From: Deltaproteobacteria bacterium
Lineage (GTDB): Bacteria > Desulfobacterota > Desulfobacteria > Desulfobacterales > JAFDCJ01
Direction of reading: 5' to 3'
DNA: 8,753 nt
NCBI GenBank assembly: GCA_019310665.1
Contig: JAFDDW010000051.1
Location: forward strand, 1 to 8,753
The stretch's first letter is position 1; each line of letters begins with the position of its first letter. Shown here in pieces: positions 1-5,546 of the stretch. The notes beneath the pieces are model-generated. The model did no database searches, was not told the origin of the DNA, and saw only the letters and a program-made list of their open reading frames with translations. Position numbers and translations under genes: made by a program.

Positions 1-28
1 GACACCTGACACCCGACACCTGAAACCT
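1..28. repeat. Heptad array at the end of gspM, GACACCT family
   Basis: Four units (GACACCT, GACACCC, GACACCT, GAAACCT) run from the left edge and overlap two bases of the gspM stop codon. The array probably continues outside the window. Confidence 0.75.
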
Positions 29-569
29 ATATTTCCACCGTCTCCACCTGCAATACGGCCGTAAGCAACCCCTGTTTTTTATCCTTTTTTGATATCGACA
101 TCTTTGTAATGTCGACCATATTCTGGGAGGTTTCGATACCGTAAAGGTAATTGGTCAGTTGCTCCAGGGAAATAGCCTCAAGCTTCATTTCTACCCGGGA
201 GATCTTGTAGGAGCTATTTTTTTGGGCCTTTTTTGACGGCTTCATGTAGCTGATGCGATCCTTGATCCCGGACTCGCCGGCCAGTCGATCCAGAAAGGAA
301 AACAACGTAAATCCCTTTGGCCGGCGTCGAAAGCGGGACTTTGATGTCTTTTCACTTTGTGTCAGGGCGGCATATTCAGACTGCAGTTTCTGCATTTGCT
401 CCAGCATAACCGCTTTGGCCTGAAGGTTTCTTCCCATTTTATCCGTTCGGCTTATAAAGGGCTCGACAATAAAAATCGCAAATAAAAAAATCCCGATGAC
501 ACCTGCCGCCAGCATGACCCCATAACGTTCGCGTTTGTTCAGGTTTTTAAAAAATGCCGGTAGTTTCAT
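27..569 (-). CDS. gspM: Type II secretion system protein GspM
   Basis: This 180-residue bitopic inner-membrane protein is the GspL partner in the T2SS platform, which links the cytoplasmic ATPase to the pseudopilus. The N-terminus is short, basic and cytoplasmic (LNKRERYGV, residues 10-18). One membrane segment follows at about 17-36, ending in the typical VEP. A periplasmic helix rich in Gln, Leu and Lys spans about 44-72, and a ferredoxin-like periplasmic domain makes up the rest. The segment FSFLDRLAGESGIKDRISYMKP (about 90-111, split here only by position) is characteristic of GspM. The ATG lies one base after the TAA of gspL, so the two are probably translationally coupled. The TAG stop overlaps a heptad repeat array that runs off the left edge. 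Family assignment rests on topology, motif and position next to gspL. Confidence 0.9.
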   Translation of the reverse strand: MKLPAFFKNLNKRERYGVMLAAGVIGIFLFAIFIVEPFISRTDKMGRNLQAKAVMLEQMQKLQSEYAALTQSEKTSKSRFRRRPKGFTLFSFLDRLAGESGIKDRISYMKPSKKAQKNSSYKISRVEMKLEAISLEQLTNYLYGIETSQNMVDITKMSISKKDKKQGLLTAVLQVETVEI

Positions 570-570
570 T

Positions 571-2019
571 TTACAGTTCCACTTTCAATTGAAAACGGAT
601 CTCCTTGCCGGAGCGGTCCTTGTTGGTTGAGCTAATCATTACTTTTTTAAAAAAGTCAATCTGCTCCAGTTTGCTCTGGATGTCGTCCACCGAATTAAAT
701 GTGTCGGTGTTTCCTGAAATTAATACCGTATCCGGCGAGAGGACCATGCGGGTAATGTCAACCGTGATGGTTTCCGGAATGCTTCTGCTAATAGCGTTTA
801 AAATGTCGATACGGCGAATGTGAGGTCCTGCGGTACTTTGAATGACGGCCTTTTTTTTGGCCTCTTGTACCTTAATTTGCATTTGCTGAAATGGTTCGAC
901 TATTTTTTCTTTCGGAAACGTTGTTTTAAATATATTTCTAATTTGCTGATCGTAGCCCTCCAGCTGTTTATTCAGCGTGCAGGATTCTGTAATCACATTA
1001 AATACCAGCAGGAGGATCAAGGTGGCTGTGAGTATGCCGGTTTTGATCCAGTCTTTTTTGTGTCGCACAAAAATTTTTTTAGCGGCGAATTGAGATTTGT
1101 GAAAATTAAGCCCGCCGATACCCTGGATTTCCATCATGGCCAGAGAAAGGGCACTATCCATCAACGCCGGCTCCCATAGTCTGACGTCTTCATTGTCAAT
1201 GGGTATGTTCAGACGTTCGATAATGTTCAACCGGTTGGTCGGAAGATCCAAAACCCTGGCAACATCTTTATCAAAATTGGCACCGTTTAAGCCGGAGCCG
1301 GTCATCACGATATCCAGGGGTTGAAACTCCGAGCGGGAAAGTTCACCATAAGCAGCCAGGGTGCGCCGGACAAAGGCGCCCAAGGCTCCGGCGCGGGTAT
1401 CTTCAGCGACCGGTGTCGGAAATGATCGCAGCAGTTTTATGCGGTCGTCACCCACAATGAACAGGGTACTGATGGCCTTGTTAATTTCAAGAAAAAGCTG
1501 ATCTTGGCCTGGATCAGCCTGGCTGGCCAGACACAGCGCTGAAGGCAGGCCGCTAATCGTTACCATCTCCGGGTCAATCTTGATACCGGCCAGCGTCTCA
1601 ATATAGGGATTCAACTCGGATTTCGGCACTGCCACGGCAATCAGATCGGTCTGGTCACCCTGACGATCCGATTCCAGAGTAATAAAATCTACGACCAGAT
1701 CATCAATCGGAAACGGAACCGTAGGTTCCAGCTCGAAAGGAAGAACCATGCGGATCTTCTTCGCATCCTTGAAAGGGACTTTCAGGATACGATAAGAGAA
1801 GTGGTCGGCAGAGATTGAGACCACACAATCACAACCCACTGGATCAATCTCGGTGGTAAGGGCTTCCAGTGCCGTCTTGATGCTATCCGGGTCCTCTTCA
1901 GAATCCGGTATGGGGATATAGGCATGGGTATCGATCCGGCTTTCCCGCAAGCTGGTTTTAACCAGCACCGCGGATACGGATTCTTTTCGAATGTCGATAC
2001 CGAGAACTTTTCTGCTCAT
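571..2019 (-). CDS. gspL: Type II secretion system protein GspL (PilM-like cytoplasmic domain)
   Basis: GspL recruits the ATPase GspE to the inner membrane and pairs with GspM. The 482-residue product has an actin-like, PilM/GspL-type cytoplasmic domain at about 1-315. It begins with the nucleotide-fold strand VLGIDIRKESV (5-15) and includes FELEPTVPFPIDDLVVDF (95-112), a typical PilM/GspL signature. A single membrane helix lies at about 325-344, preceded by the basic stretch VRHKKDW. A periplasmic coiled segment (about 347-392) and a small ferredoxin-like domain (about 400-482) follow, so the architecture resembles a PilM-PilN fusion. It is somewhat longer than the roughly 400 residues usual in Gammaproteobacteria. 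The start is the first ATG, with a weak GGA about 7 bases upstream. gspM begins one base after its stop. Confidence 0.92.
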   Translation of the reverse strand: MSRKVLGIDIRKESVSAVLVKTSLRESRIDTHAYIPIPDSEEDPDSIKTALEALTTEIDPVGCDCVVSISADHFSYRILKVPFKDAKKIRMVLPFELEPTVPFPIDDLVVDFITLESDRQGDQTDLIAVAVPKSELNPYIETLAGIKIDPEMVTISGLPSALCLASQADPGQDQLFLEINKAISTLFIVGDDRIKLLRSFPTPVAEDTRAGALGAFVRRTLAAYGELSRSEFQPLDIVMTGSGLNGANFDKDVARVLDLPTNRLNIIERLNIPIDNEDVRLWEPALMDSALSLAMMEIQGIGGLNFHKSQFAAKKIFVRHKKDWIKTGILTATLILLLVFNVITESCTLNKQLEGYDQQIRNIFKTTFPKEKIVEPFQQMQIKVQEAKKKAVIQSTAGPHIRRIDILNAISRSIPETITVDITRMVLSPDTVLISGNTDTFNSVDDIQSKLEQIDFFKKVMISSTNKDRSGKEIRFQLKVEL

Positions 2020-2029
2020 TGGGTGTCCA

Positions 2030-2057
2030 ATTGATTATCTACGATTGAATATTCAAT
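2030..2057. repeat. Possible degenerate heptad array between gspK and gspL
   Basis: The units ATTGATT, ATCTACG, ATTGAAT and ATTCAAT are in register and resemble the array at 8518. The last two form a 14-bp perfect palindrome (2044-2057). This is the weakest of the arrays. Confidence 0.35.
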
Positions 2058-2069
2058 GCTCTATTCCGG

Positions 2070-3149
2070 TTACTCCGTTTTCCAGTTTAAAACCTGGCAG
2101 GTCCATTTACCGGATTCGGAGTTTTGAACCCTCTGTACCACAGCAATTACGGCCGTTTGGATGTCATTGAGGGAAGCAGTCGATTGAATGCGAAACACAT
2201 CGCTTGATGTCGTGATCAGCCTGGAATCGATGGTAACATCACTCAAACCCGTAATATTTTTATACCATTTCAGGCTCAAAAAGTCATGGACAACTTTTTC
2301 TGCCGCCATTTCCTTGCGAAAATCATAAACCGCCTGAGCCAATTCTTCGTTTTCGTCTCCCAGCAGGGCTGTCAGCACCGGAACATCAGCCGTATTTATG
2401 TTAATACGTCCCGGCCAGCTGAAACTGGTTCCCGCACCGATGGCCATCCCGTGGACAGTCAATAAATTCACCAGACCCGGTGTATTCTCATTGCCATAAT
2501 AAAGCTGCGGGGTAATGCCTTTTATCAGTAAAAGTTCGCTTAAATCCGAAATCGGACCGTTGCGGCTTTGGTATGGAGGGTCTTGTTCTTCATAATAGCT
2601 CGATTCCGCACCACTCAGGCCGGTGGTCGCTTCGTCATCGCCGCTATCGAGCCAGTCTTTTACCGAGTTGACGATAGCAGTCGGATTGCTGTCATCCTGC
2701 AGATCTTCTTCGCTTCCGATAATGTTCAATATCCGTTCCCAGAGCATGATCTGGGTTGGGTTGACCTGGCGGTTGTCCGGAAAGGCGACCAGGGCATTGA
2801 TCTGGATTTTACTCAGCTCATCGGTAATAACGACCGAAAGTTTGCCGGTATCAAAAGGGATCGCCTGGAGGATTTCGTCTATTTTTTCAGGATTCGCCCA
2901 ATCTTCCTGGAGGGAATCGTATCTGGACTCACCTTTGTCTTTAACCAACAGGGCCATGGCTGCATGCACGCCGGATGAGGCCATATAAGAGATCGTCAGC
3001 CGATCACGTACAGAAGCCGTCGAGATGACCTCAAATCGCGCGCGACGGTTATACTCCAGGGCTGCTGCCACCAGAATCGTCGTTACTGATATCGTTATCA
3101 GCAGGGCAATTCCCCGGTTGTTCGTCAATATTTTTATCATTTTCAGCAT
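2070..3149 (-). CDS. gspK: Type II secretion system minor pseudopilin GspK
   Basis: GspK is the large tip pseudopilin that caps the pseudopilus in complex with GspI and GspJ. In the 359-residue precursor, the leader ends NNRG (10-13) and is followed by IALLITISVTTILVAA, so predicted cleavage is after Gly13. Mature position 5 is Ile rather than Glu, as expected for GspK and unlike the other pseudopilins. Further GspK signs are ELSKIQIN (111-118), the acidic VKDWLDSGDDE (163-173), SELLLIKGI (204-212) and INTADVPVLTALL (251-263), the last two belonging to the SAM-like alpha domain inserted in the pilin fold. Two in-frame ATGs are possible (3149 and 3140); the first was kept because no clear ribosome binding site separates them. 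Upstream, between gspJ and gspK, lies one copy of a repeat also found at the gspH start. Confidence 0.92.
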   Translation of the reverse strand: MLKMIKILTNNRGIALLITISVTTILVAAALEYNRRARFEVISTASVRDRLTISYMASSGVHAAMALLVKDKGESRYDSLQEDWANPEKIDEILQAIPFDTGKLSVVITDELSKIQINALVAFPDNRQVNPTQIMLWERILNIIGSEEDLQDDSNPTAIVNSVKDWLDSGDDEATTGLSGAESSYYEEQDPPYQSRNGPISDLSELLLIKGITPQLYYGNENTPGLVNLLTVHGMAIGAGTSFSWPGRININTADVPVLTALLGDENEELAQAVYDFRKEMAAEKVVHDFLSLKWYKNITGLSDVTIDSRLITTSSDVFRIQSTASLNDIQTAVIAVVQRVQNSESGKWTCQVLNWKTE

Positions 3150-3159
3150 ATTCAGTGTT

Positions 3160-3180
3160 ATGACGAGGTCTGAATTTACA
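3160..3180. repeat. Inverted copy of the gspH start region, between gspJ and gspK
   Basis: On the plus strand this 21-bp stretch begins ATGACGAGGTCTG. It matches the minus-strand gspH start (5472-5452) at 18 of 21 positions. The core ACGAGGTCTGAA (3163-3174) is also identical to 5508-5519. It is a third copy of the element found at the gspG-gspH junction. Confidence 0.6.
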
Positions 3181-3195
3181 AAACTCGGATTGATT

Positions 3196-4029
3196 TTATC
3201 CTATTTTCTGGCGATGGACCGCCAACCGGATCGTGGTTTCGAAATCGTATGATGTGGTTTCGTTGCCGACTTCCAGCTGAATTCTGACGGCTGCCGGTGT
3301 TGCGTATCCATACTCGTCCGAATCGGAATCCCACTCATCTGATTCAGAATCTTCGGCGTCTATATACTTAAGTACTAATGATTTTAGATATATACACAAT
3401 ACCGGGTCTCCCCCTTTTTCTTCAAAGGGCGGATACGGATACAGGTGATCCGCGCGTTTCAGCACCAGTTGACCGTCATTTTTGGCCTGGACGTAATAAA
3501 TAATTTCAGCAATTCCGTCCCGTTTGTTTTTGTCCAGGGGAATATGGGCACTGCTGGTGAATCTAATAGTAGCAAAACTTGTGCCACCAACATCTGCGGT
3601 GGAACCCACAATGCGATAGGGGTCGGGTGGATCATCAAAATCGGGTGGTTTGTAAAGGGGCGACTGCTGGACATACAAGGCTTCAAAGTCGCGGGTCATA
3701 CGATTCAGGCAATTTTTAGCCATTTCAAAATATTGGCTGCTGTTTTTCAGGGTATCAGTGGTGGAAAAAACGGCGTTGAAAGAGGCCATTATGGTGGTCA
3801 TCACGATTCCCAGAATCAAAAAAGAAAGCAGGATTTCCAGCAGGGTGAAGCCGTCGCTGGTTGCTGGTTGCTGGTTGCTGGTCGCTGGTCGCGCGATGCT
3901 CGATACTCGATGCTCGATTCTGGATTCTGGATACTCGATACTTGATCCTCGATTCTGGATACTGGATACGGGTCGCTGGATGCTGGTTACCGGTTTCTTG
4001 TTGCCATATGTTGTTAACTCATAAATCAT
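3196..4029 (-). CDS. gspJ: Type II secretion system minor pseudopilin GspJ, with a repeat-derived long leader
   Basis: GspJ is a tip pseudopilin that assembles with GspI and GspK. The prepilin motif DG|FTLLEILLSFLILG carries the Gly at -1 and Glu at +5, followed by a hydrophobic helix and a periplasmic beta domain; the mature protein is about 217 residues. I chose the ATG at 4029 (277-residue precursor). The open frame extends to a TTG at 4071, but the ATG has an AGG nine bases upstream in exactly the arrangement seen at gspI. The leader is then 60 residues against the 5-15 usual in this family. It starts MIYELTTYGNKKPV, like GspI (MIYELTIYSSKKLV), and continues through a translated 22-unit heptad array to the cleavage site. 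Identity as GspJ rests on the prepilin motif, size and position between gspI and gspK. Confidence 0.88.
   Translation of the reverse strand: MIYELTTYGNKKPVTSIQRPVSSIQNRGSSIEYPESRIEHRVSSIARPATSNQQPATSDGFTLLEILLSFLILGIVMTTIMASFNAVFSTTDTLKNSSQYFEMAKNCLNRMTRDFEALYVQQSPLYKPPDFDDPPDPYRIVGSTADVGGTSFATIRFTSSAHIPLDKNKRDGIAEIIYYVQAKNDGQLVLKRADHLYPYPPFEEKGGDPVLCIYLKSLVLKYIDAEDSESDEWDSDSDEYGYATPAAVRIQLEVGNETTSYDFETTIRLAVHRQKIG
3853..4006. repeat. 22-unit heptad array translated as the GspJ leader
   Basis: Read on the plus strand from 3853, every seventh base starts a new unit in unbroken register. The units are first GTYGCTG (five), then GATNCTS types (GATGCTC, GATACTC, GATTCTG) and finally degraded units such as GTTTCTT. 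The array is inside gspJ and ends exactly at the codon of the Gly before the predicted prepilin-peptidase cut. Confidence 0.9.
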
Positions 4030-4046
4030 AGCTAAAAACCTGGTAT
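3987..4046. repeat. Start cassette copy at gspJ
   Basis: This 60-bp stretch matches 4717-4776 at 55 of 60 positions, including an identical run of 26 bases over the start codon. It contains AGG (4041-4039), the ATG (4029-4027) and the codons for MIYELTTYGNKKPV, followed by the heptad array. Confidence 0.85.
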
Positions 4047-4076
4047 GTAAGGTATAAGGTAAAAGGCTCAAGGCAT
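4042..4076. repeat. Heptad array upstream of gspJ, AAGGYNN family
   Basis: The units GGTATGT, AAGGTAT, AAGGTAA, AAGGCTC and AAGGCAT are in register, directly upstream of the gspJ ribosome binding site. Confidence 0.6.
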
Positions 4077-4080
4077 AAAT

Positions 4081-4116
4081 AGTTTATTGAGTTGATTGGG
4101 TTTATTGAGTTAACCA
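4081..4116. repeat. 9-bp tandem repeat RGTTKATTG
   Basis: The units AGTTTATTG, AGTTGATTG and GGTTTATTG are followed by a degraded AGTTAACCA. This is a nonamer rather than a heptad, in the gspI-gspJ gap. Confidence 0.65.
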
Positions 4117-4176
4117 GTAAACCTGATCACCTCTATCAACCACTGCAGATACCTTCGGTTTCCTTCCCGTGCCGTT

Positions 4177-4234
4177 TCAATCCCAAATCCCAAATCCGAA
4201 ATCCCAAATCGGAAGAATCCCAAATCTGAAATCG
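4177..4234. repeat. Heptad array in the gspI-gspJ gap, CAAATCC family
   Basis: There are about seven units (CAAATCC, GAAATCC, CAAATCG and variants), with one 9-bp interruption at 4212-4220. They are the same family as the array at the gspH stop. Confidence 0.85.
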
Positions 4235-4253
4235 AGAGCCTCTGTCTTTTTTT

Positions 4254-4288
4254 CTTTCCGCACTCCGCATTCCGCCTTCCGCATTCGA
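4254..4288. repeat. Heptad array just after gspI, CATTCCG family
   Basis: Five units (CTTTCCG, CACTCCG, CATTCCG, CCTTCCG, CATTCGA) begin three bases after the gspI stop codon. Confidence 0.8.
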
Positions 4289-4291
4289 ACA

Positions 4292-4759
4292 TCATTCCCG
4301 CATTAATCGGTAAGTTCTTACGCTGTAGACGTATTCGTTATAGGATACCGTCAAATCAATCCGTTTCAAATCATCCGCAACTTCACCCAGCGCCTCTGAA
4401 GATACCTCCTCTACGGCAACGCTCCAGCTGTAACCGGGAAACTTTTCCCCTAAGTCCCCCGAGTCTCCTGCAATTATTTCAGATGAACCGGTCGCCAGTT
4501 GTGCCAGTTTGCCCTGGGCCAGCATGGGGGCCTGGGTGTAGAACCTGTTGGCGGTGTTCATGGCCAGCGTCTGGGCATGCATCCGGTATACGCTGACCAG
4601 GACAATGGCCATGATGGCCATCGCCACCATAACCTCGAGCAGGGTGAAACCTGTAGCTCGTCGCGCGATGCTCGATACTCGATGCTCGATACTCGATACT
4701 CGGTTCTGGATACTGATTACCAGTTTCTTGCTGCTATATATTGTTAACTCATAAATCAT
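4292..4759 (-). CDS. gspI: Type II secretion system minor pseudopilin GspI, with a repeat-derived leader
   Basis: GspI is a small minor pseudopilin that nucleates the tip with GspJ and GspK. The prepilin motif TG|FTLLEVMVAMAIMAIVLVSVY is followed by a short periplasmic domain with the GspI-like segment NRFYTQAPMLAQGKLAQL; the mature protein is about 118 residues. The ATG at 4759 is the only credible start. It has AGG nine bases upstream, and no ATG, GTG or TTG lies in frame between it and the cleavage site. The leader is therefore 37 residues, starts MIYELTIYSSKKLV and passes through 12 translated heptads ending one base before the Gly codon. The stop is followed within three bases by another heptad array. 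The SD, start codon and leader are near-duplicates of those of gspJ. Confidence 0.9.
   Translation of the reverse strand: MIYELTIYSSKKLVISIQNRVSSIEHRVSSIARRATGFTLLEVMVAMAIMAIVLVSVYRMHAQTLAMNTANRFYTQAPMLAQGKLAQLATGSSEIIAGDSGDLGEKFPGYSWSVAVEEVSSEALGEVADDLKRIDLTVSYNEYVYSVRTYRLMRE
4653..4736. repeat. 12-unit heptad array translated as the GspI leader
   Basis: Twelve units in unbroken register start at 4653: GTAGCTC, GTCGCGC, then alternating GATGCTC and GATACTC, then GGTTCTG, GATACTG and degraded units ending at GCTGCTA. It belongs to the same family as the GspJ leader array. At 84 bp it encodes 28 codons and ends one base before the Gly codon of the cleavage site. Confidence 0.9.
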
Positions 4760-4776
4760 AGCTAAATACCTGGTAT
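4717..4776. repeat. Start cassette copy at gspI
   Basis: This is the direct-repeat partner of 3987-4046, 730 bp away. It contains AGG (4771-4769), the gspI ATG (4759-4757) and the codons for MIYELTIYSSKKLV. The cassette thus supplies ribosome binding site, start codon and first residues in both genes. Confidence 0.85.
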
Positions 4777-4828
4777 AAGGTTTCAGTTGTCAGAATACAG
4801 GGCTAAAGGCTTACGGCCGAAGATATAA
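4772..4828. repeat. Heptad array upstream of gspI, GGNNNAA-like units
   Basis: The units GGTATAA, GGTTTCA and GTTGTCA, then an 8-bp unit, then GGCTAAA, GGCTTAC, GGCCGAA and GATATAA fill much of the gspH-gspI gap. The array is degenerate, but the register is clear on the gspH side. Confidence 0.55.
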
Positions 4829-4848
4829 AATCAGACATTAACCTTATT

Positions 4849-4890
4849 CAAATCCGAAATCCCAAATCCTAAATCCGAAATCGAAAATCA
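4849..4890. repeat. Heptad array overlapping the gspH stop codon, CAAATCC family
   Basis: Six units (CAAATCC, GAAATCC, CAAATCC, TAAATCC, GAAATCG, AAAATCA) are in register; the last contains the gspH TGA. Confidence 0.85.
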
Positions 4891-5472
4891 GTCCTCAAAA
4901 CGGGCATAACTTTCAAAAAATTGAACATTCGACAAAAAGGGTTCGATTAAAAAACTCAAGTATGTATCATCCTCTTGCATATGAATCAGGGCTTTGTCCG
5001 TATAGCCGGCTTTGTAAAAGGTTATTTCTGCTTGACCGGAATACGTTTTGCCCTTTTGCGGATATTCAATATCGATGATGCGGAGATCATCCGGCAGGGC
5101 ATAGCTGCTGTTTAGAGCCGCACCTTCTAATTCTTCCGGGCTCATCGATTCATTGGTTTCCCAAATCCGGCCGCTGTCTAAATCAAAATGCAAGCTATAC
5201 TGTTTTTGATCGCGAATGGCGCTTTCTTTTAACGATCGAACTTTTCCGATTAGCCAGCGAGAGCTTTGTTTGCCGCCATCCAGGAAAGGATTATCTTGAA
5301 GCCGGGGCAGGGAAACAAACAGCATCAGGCCGATCAGCGAGATCACCACAATCAGCTCAATCAGTGTAAAACCACGACAATGTTCGTTGTTGATTGTCGG
5401 TGGTCCATTGTGAAAATTAATGCTAAATTTTCCGGTTTCTGGATTCATGACGGTGAATACAGACCTCGTCAT
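4888..5472 (-). CDS. gspH: Type II secretion system minor pseudopilin GspH
   Basis: This 194-residue pseudopilin precursor has the motif RG|FTLIELIVVISLIGLMLFVSLP, with cleavage after Gly34 and Glu at mature position 5. The position between gspG and gspI and a beta-rich GspH-type domain (ESAIRDQKQYSLHFDLDSG and following) support GspH, which sits between the GspG shaft and the I-J-K tip. The ATG at 5472 was kept. A second in-frame Met at residue 9 (5448) is an alternative giving a 26-residue leader; neither has a clear ribosome binding site. The start codon lies directly beside one arm of a 10-bp inverted repeat. The leader near the cleavage site (NGPPTINNEH) is encoded by a weak heptad array, and the TGA stop is inside another array. 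Confidence 0.88.
   Translation of the reverse strand: MTRSVFTVMNPETGKFSINFHNGPPTINNEHCRGFTLIELIVVISLIGLMLFVSLPRLQDNPFLDGGKQSSRWLIGKVRSLKESAIRDQKQYSLHFDLDSGRIWETNESMSPEELEGAALNSSYALPDDLRIIDIEYPQKGKTYSGQAEITFYKAGYTDKALIHMQEDDTYLSFLIEPFLSNVQFFESYARFED
5382..5416. repeat. Weak heptad array in the GspH leader, GTYNATT family
   Basis: The units GTTCGTT, GTTGATT, GTCGGTG, GTCCATT and GTGAAAA are in register and encode NFHNGPPTINNEH just before the GspH cleavage site. This family differs from the one in gspI and gspJ. Confidence 0.5.
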
Positions 5473-5517
5473 TCAGCTTGGAAAGAAAGCTATTTTCACA
5501 GGATTTTACGAGGTCTG
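5460..5517. repeat. 58-bp element bounded by 10-bp inverted repeats over the gspH start
   Basis: CAGACCTCGT (5460-5469) and ACGAGGTCTG (5508-5517) are perfect inverted repeats separated by 38 bp. The gspH ATG (5472-5470) is the last triplet of the enclosed segment, so the downstream arm is coding (TRSV). It could be a miniature inverted-repeat element or an RNA stem that affects gspH translation. Confidence 0.55.
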
Positions 5518-5520
5518 AAG

Positions 5521-5546
5521 TAAGGATTGTTCATCTGCAATCCTTA
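5521..5546 (-). promoter_or_regulatory. Perfect hairpin beginning at the gspG stop codon
   Basis: On the minus strand, TAAGGATTG, an 8-base loop and CAATCCTTA form a 9-bp perfect stem whose first three bases are the gspG stop codon. No T-tract follows, so it is not a standard intrinsic terminator. Its place after the major pseudopilin gene suggests an RNA-processing or 3'-end-protecting structure that lets gspG be expressed above gspH-M. Confidence 0.6.

Larger units (their letters stand above)
4030..4291. other. gspI-gspJ intergenic region made mostly of tandem repeats
   Basis: These 262 bp hold, from gspI to gspJ, a CATTCCG heptad array, a CAAATCC heptad array, a 9-bp tandem repeat, an AAGGYNN heptad array and the ribosome binding site of the gspJ cassette. 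A 61-codon open frame (4295-4110) crosses it but translates mainly repeats. Confidence 0.7.

Noticed and set aside
291..320. Prepilin-like motif KGFTLFSFL inside GspM
   Set aside because: It is internal (residues 85-93), lacks Glu at +5 and is not followed by a membrane helix; it belongs to the GspM fold.
3445..3945. 166-codon plus-strand open frame antisense to gspJ
   Set aside because: It lies opposite a clear gspJ and is kept open partly by the stop-free heptad array; no recognisable domain or ribosome binding site.
3853..4006. CRISPR array
   Set aside because: Units are 7 bp with no spacers of constant length; no cas genes nearby.
4030..4071. Longer gspJ from position 4071
   Set aside because: The codon there is TTG and translates heptad repeat; the ATG at 4029 has the same SD spacing as gspI.
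4110..4295. 61-codon minus-strand open frame overlapping the gspI stop (ATG overlapping TGA)
   Set aside because: The overlap is attractive for coupling, but the product is largely a translation of the CATTCCG and CAAATCC heptad arrays and resembles no protein family.
5521..5546. Rho-independent terminator after gspG
   Set aside because: The stem is perfect, but no run of T follows on the minus strand, and gspH-M need read-through from it.
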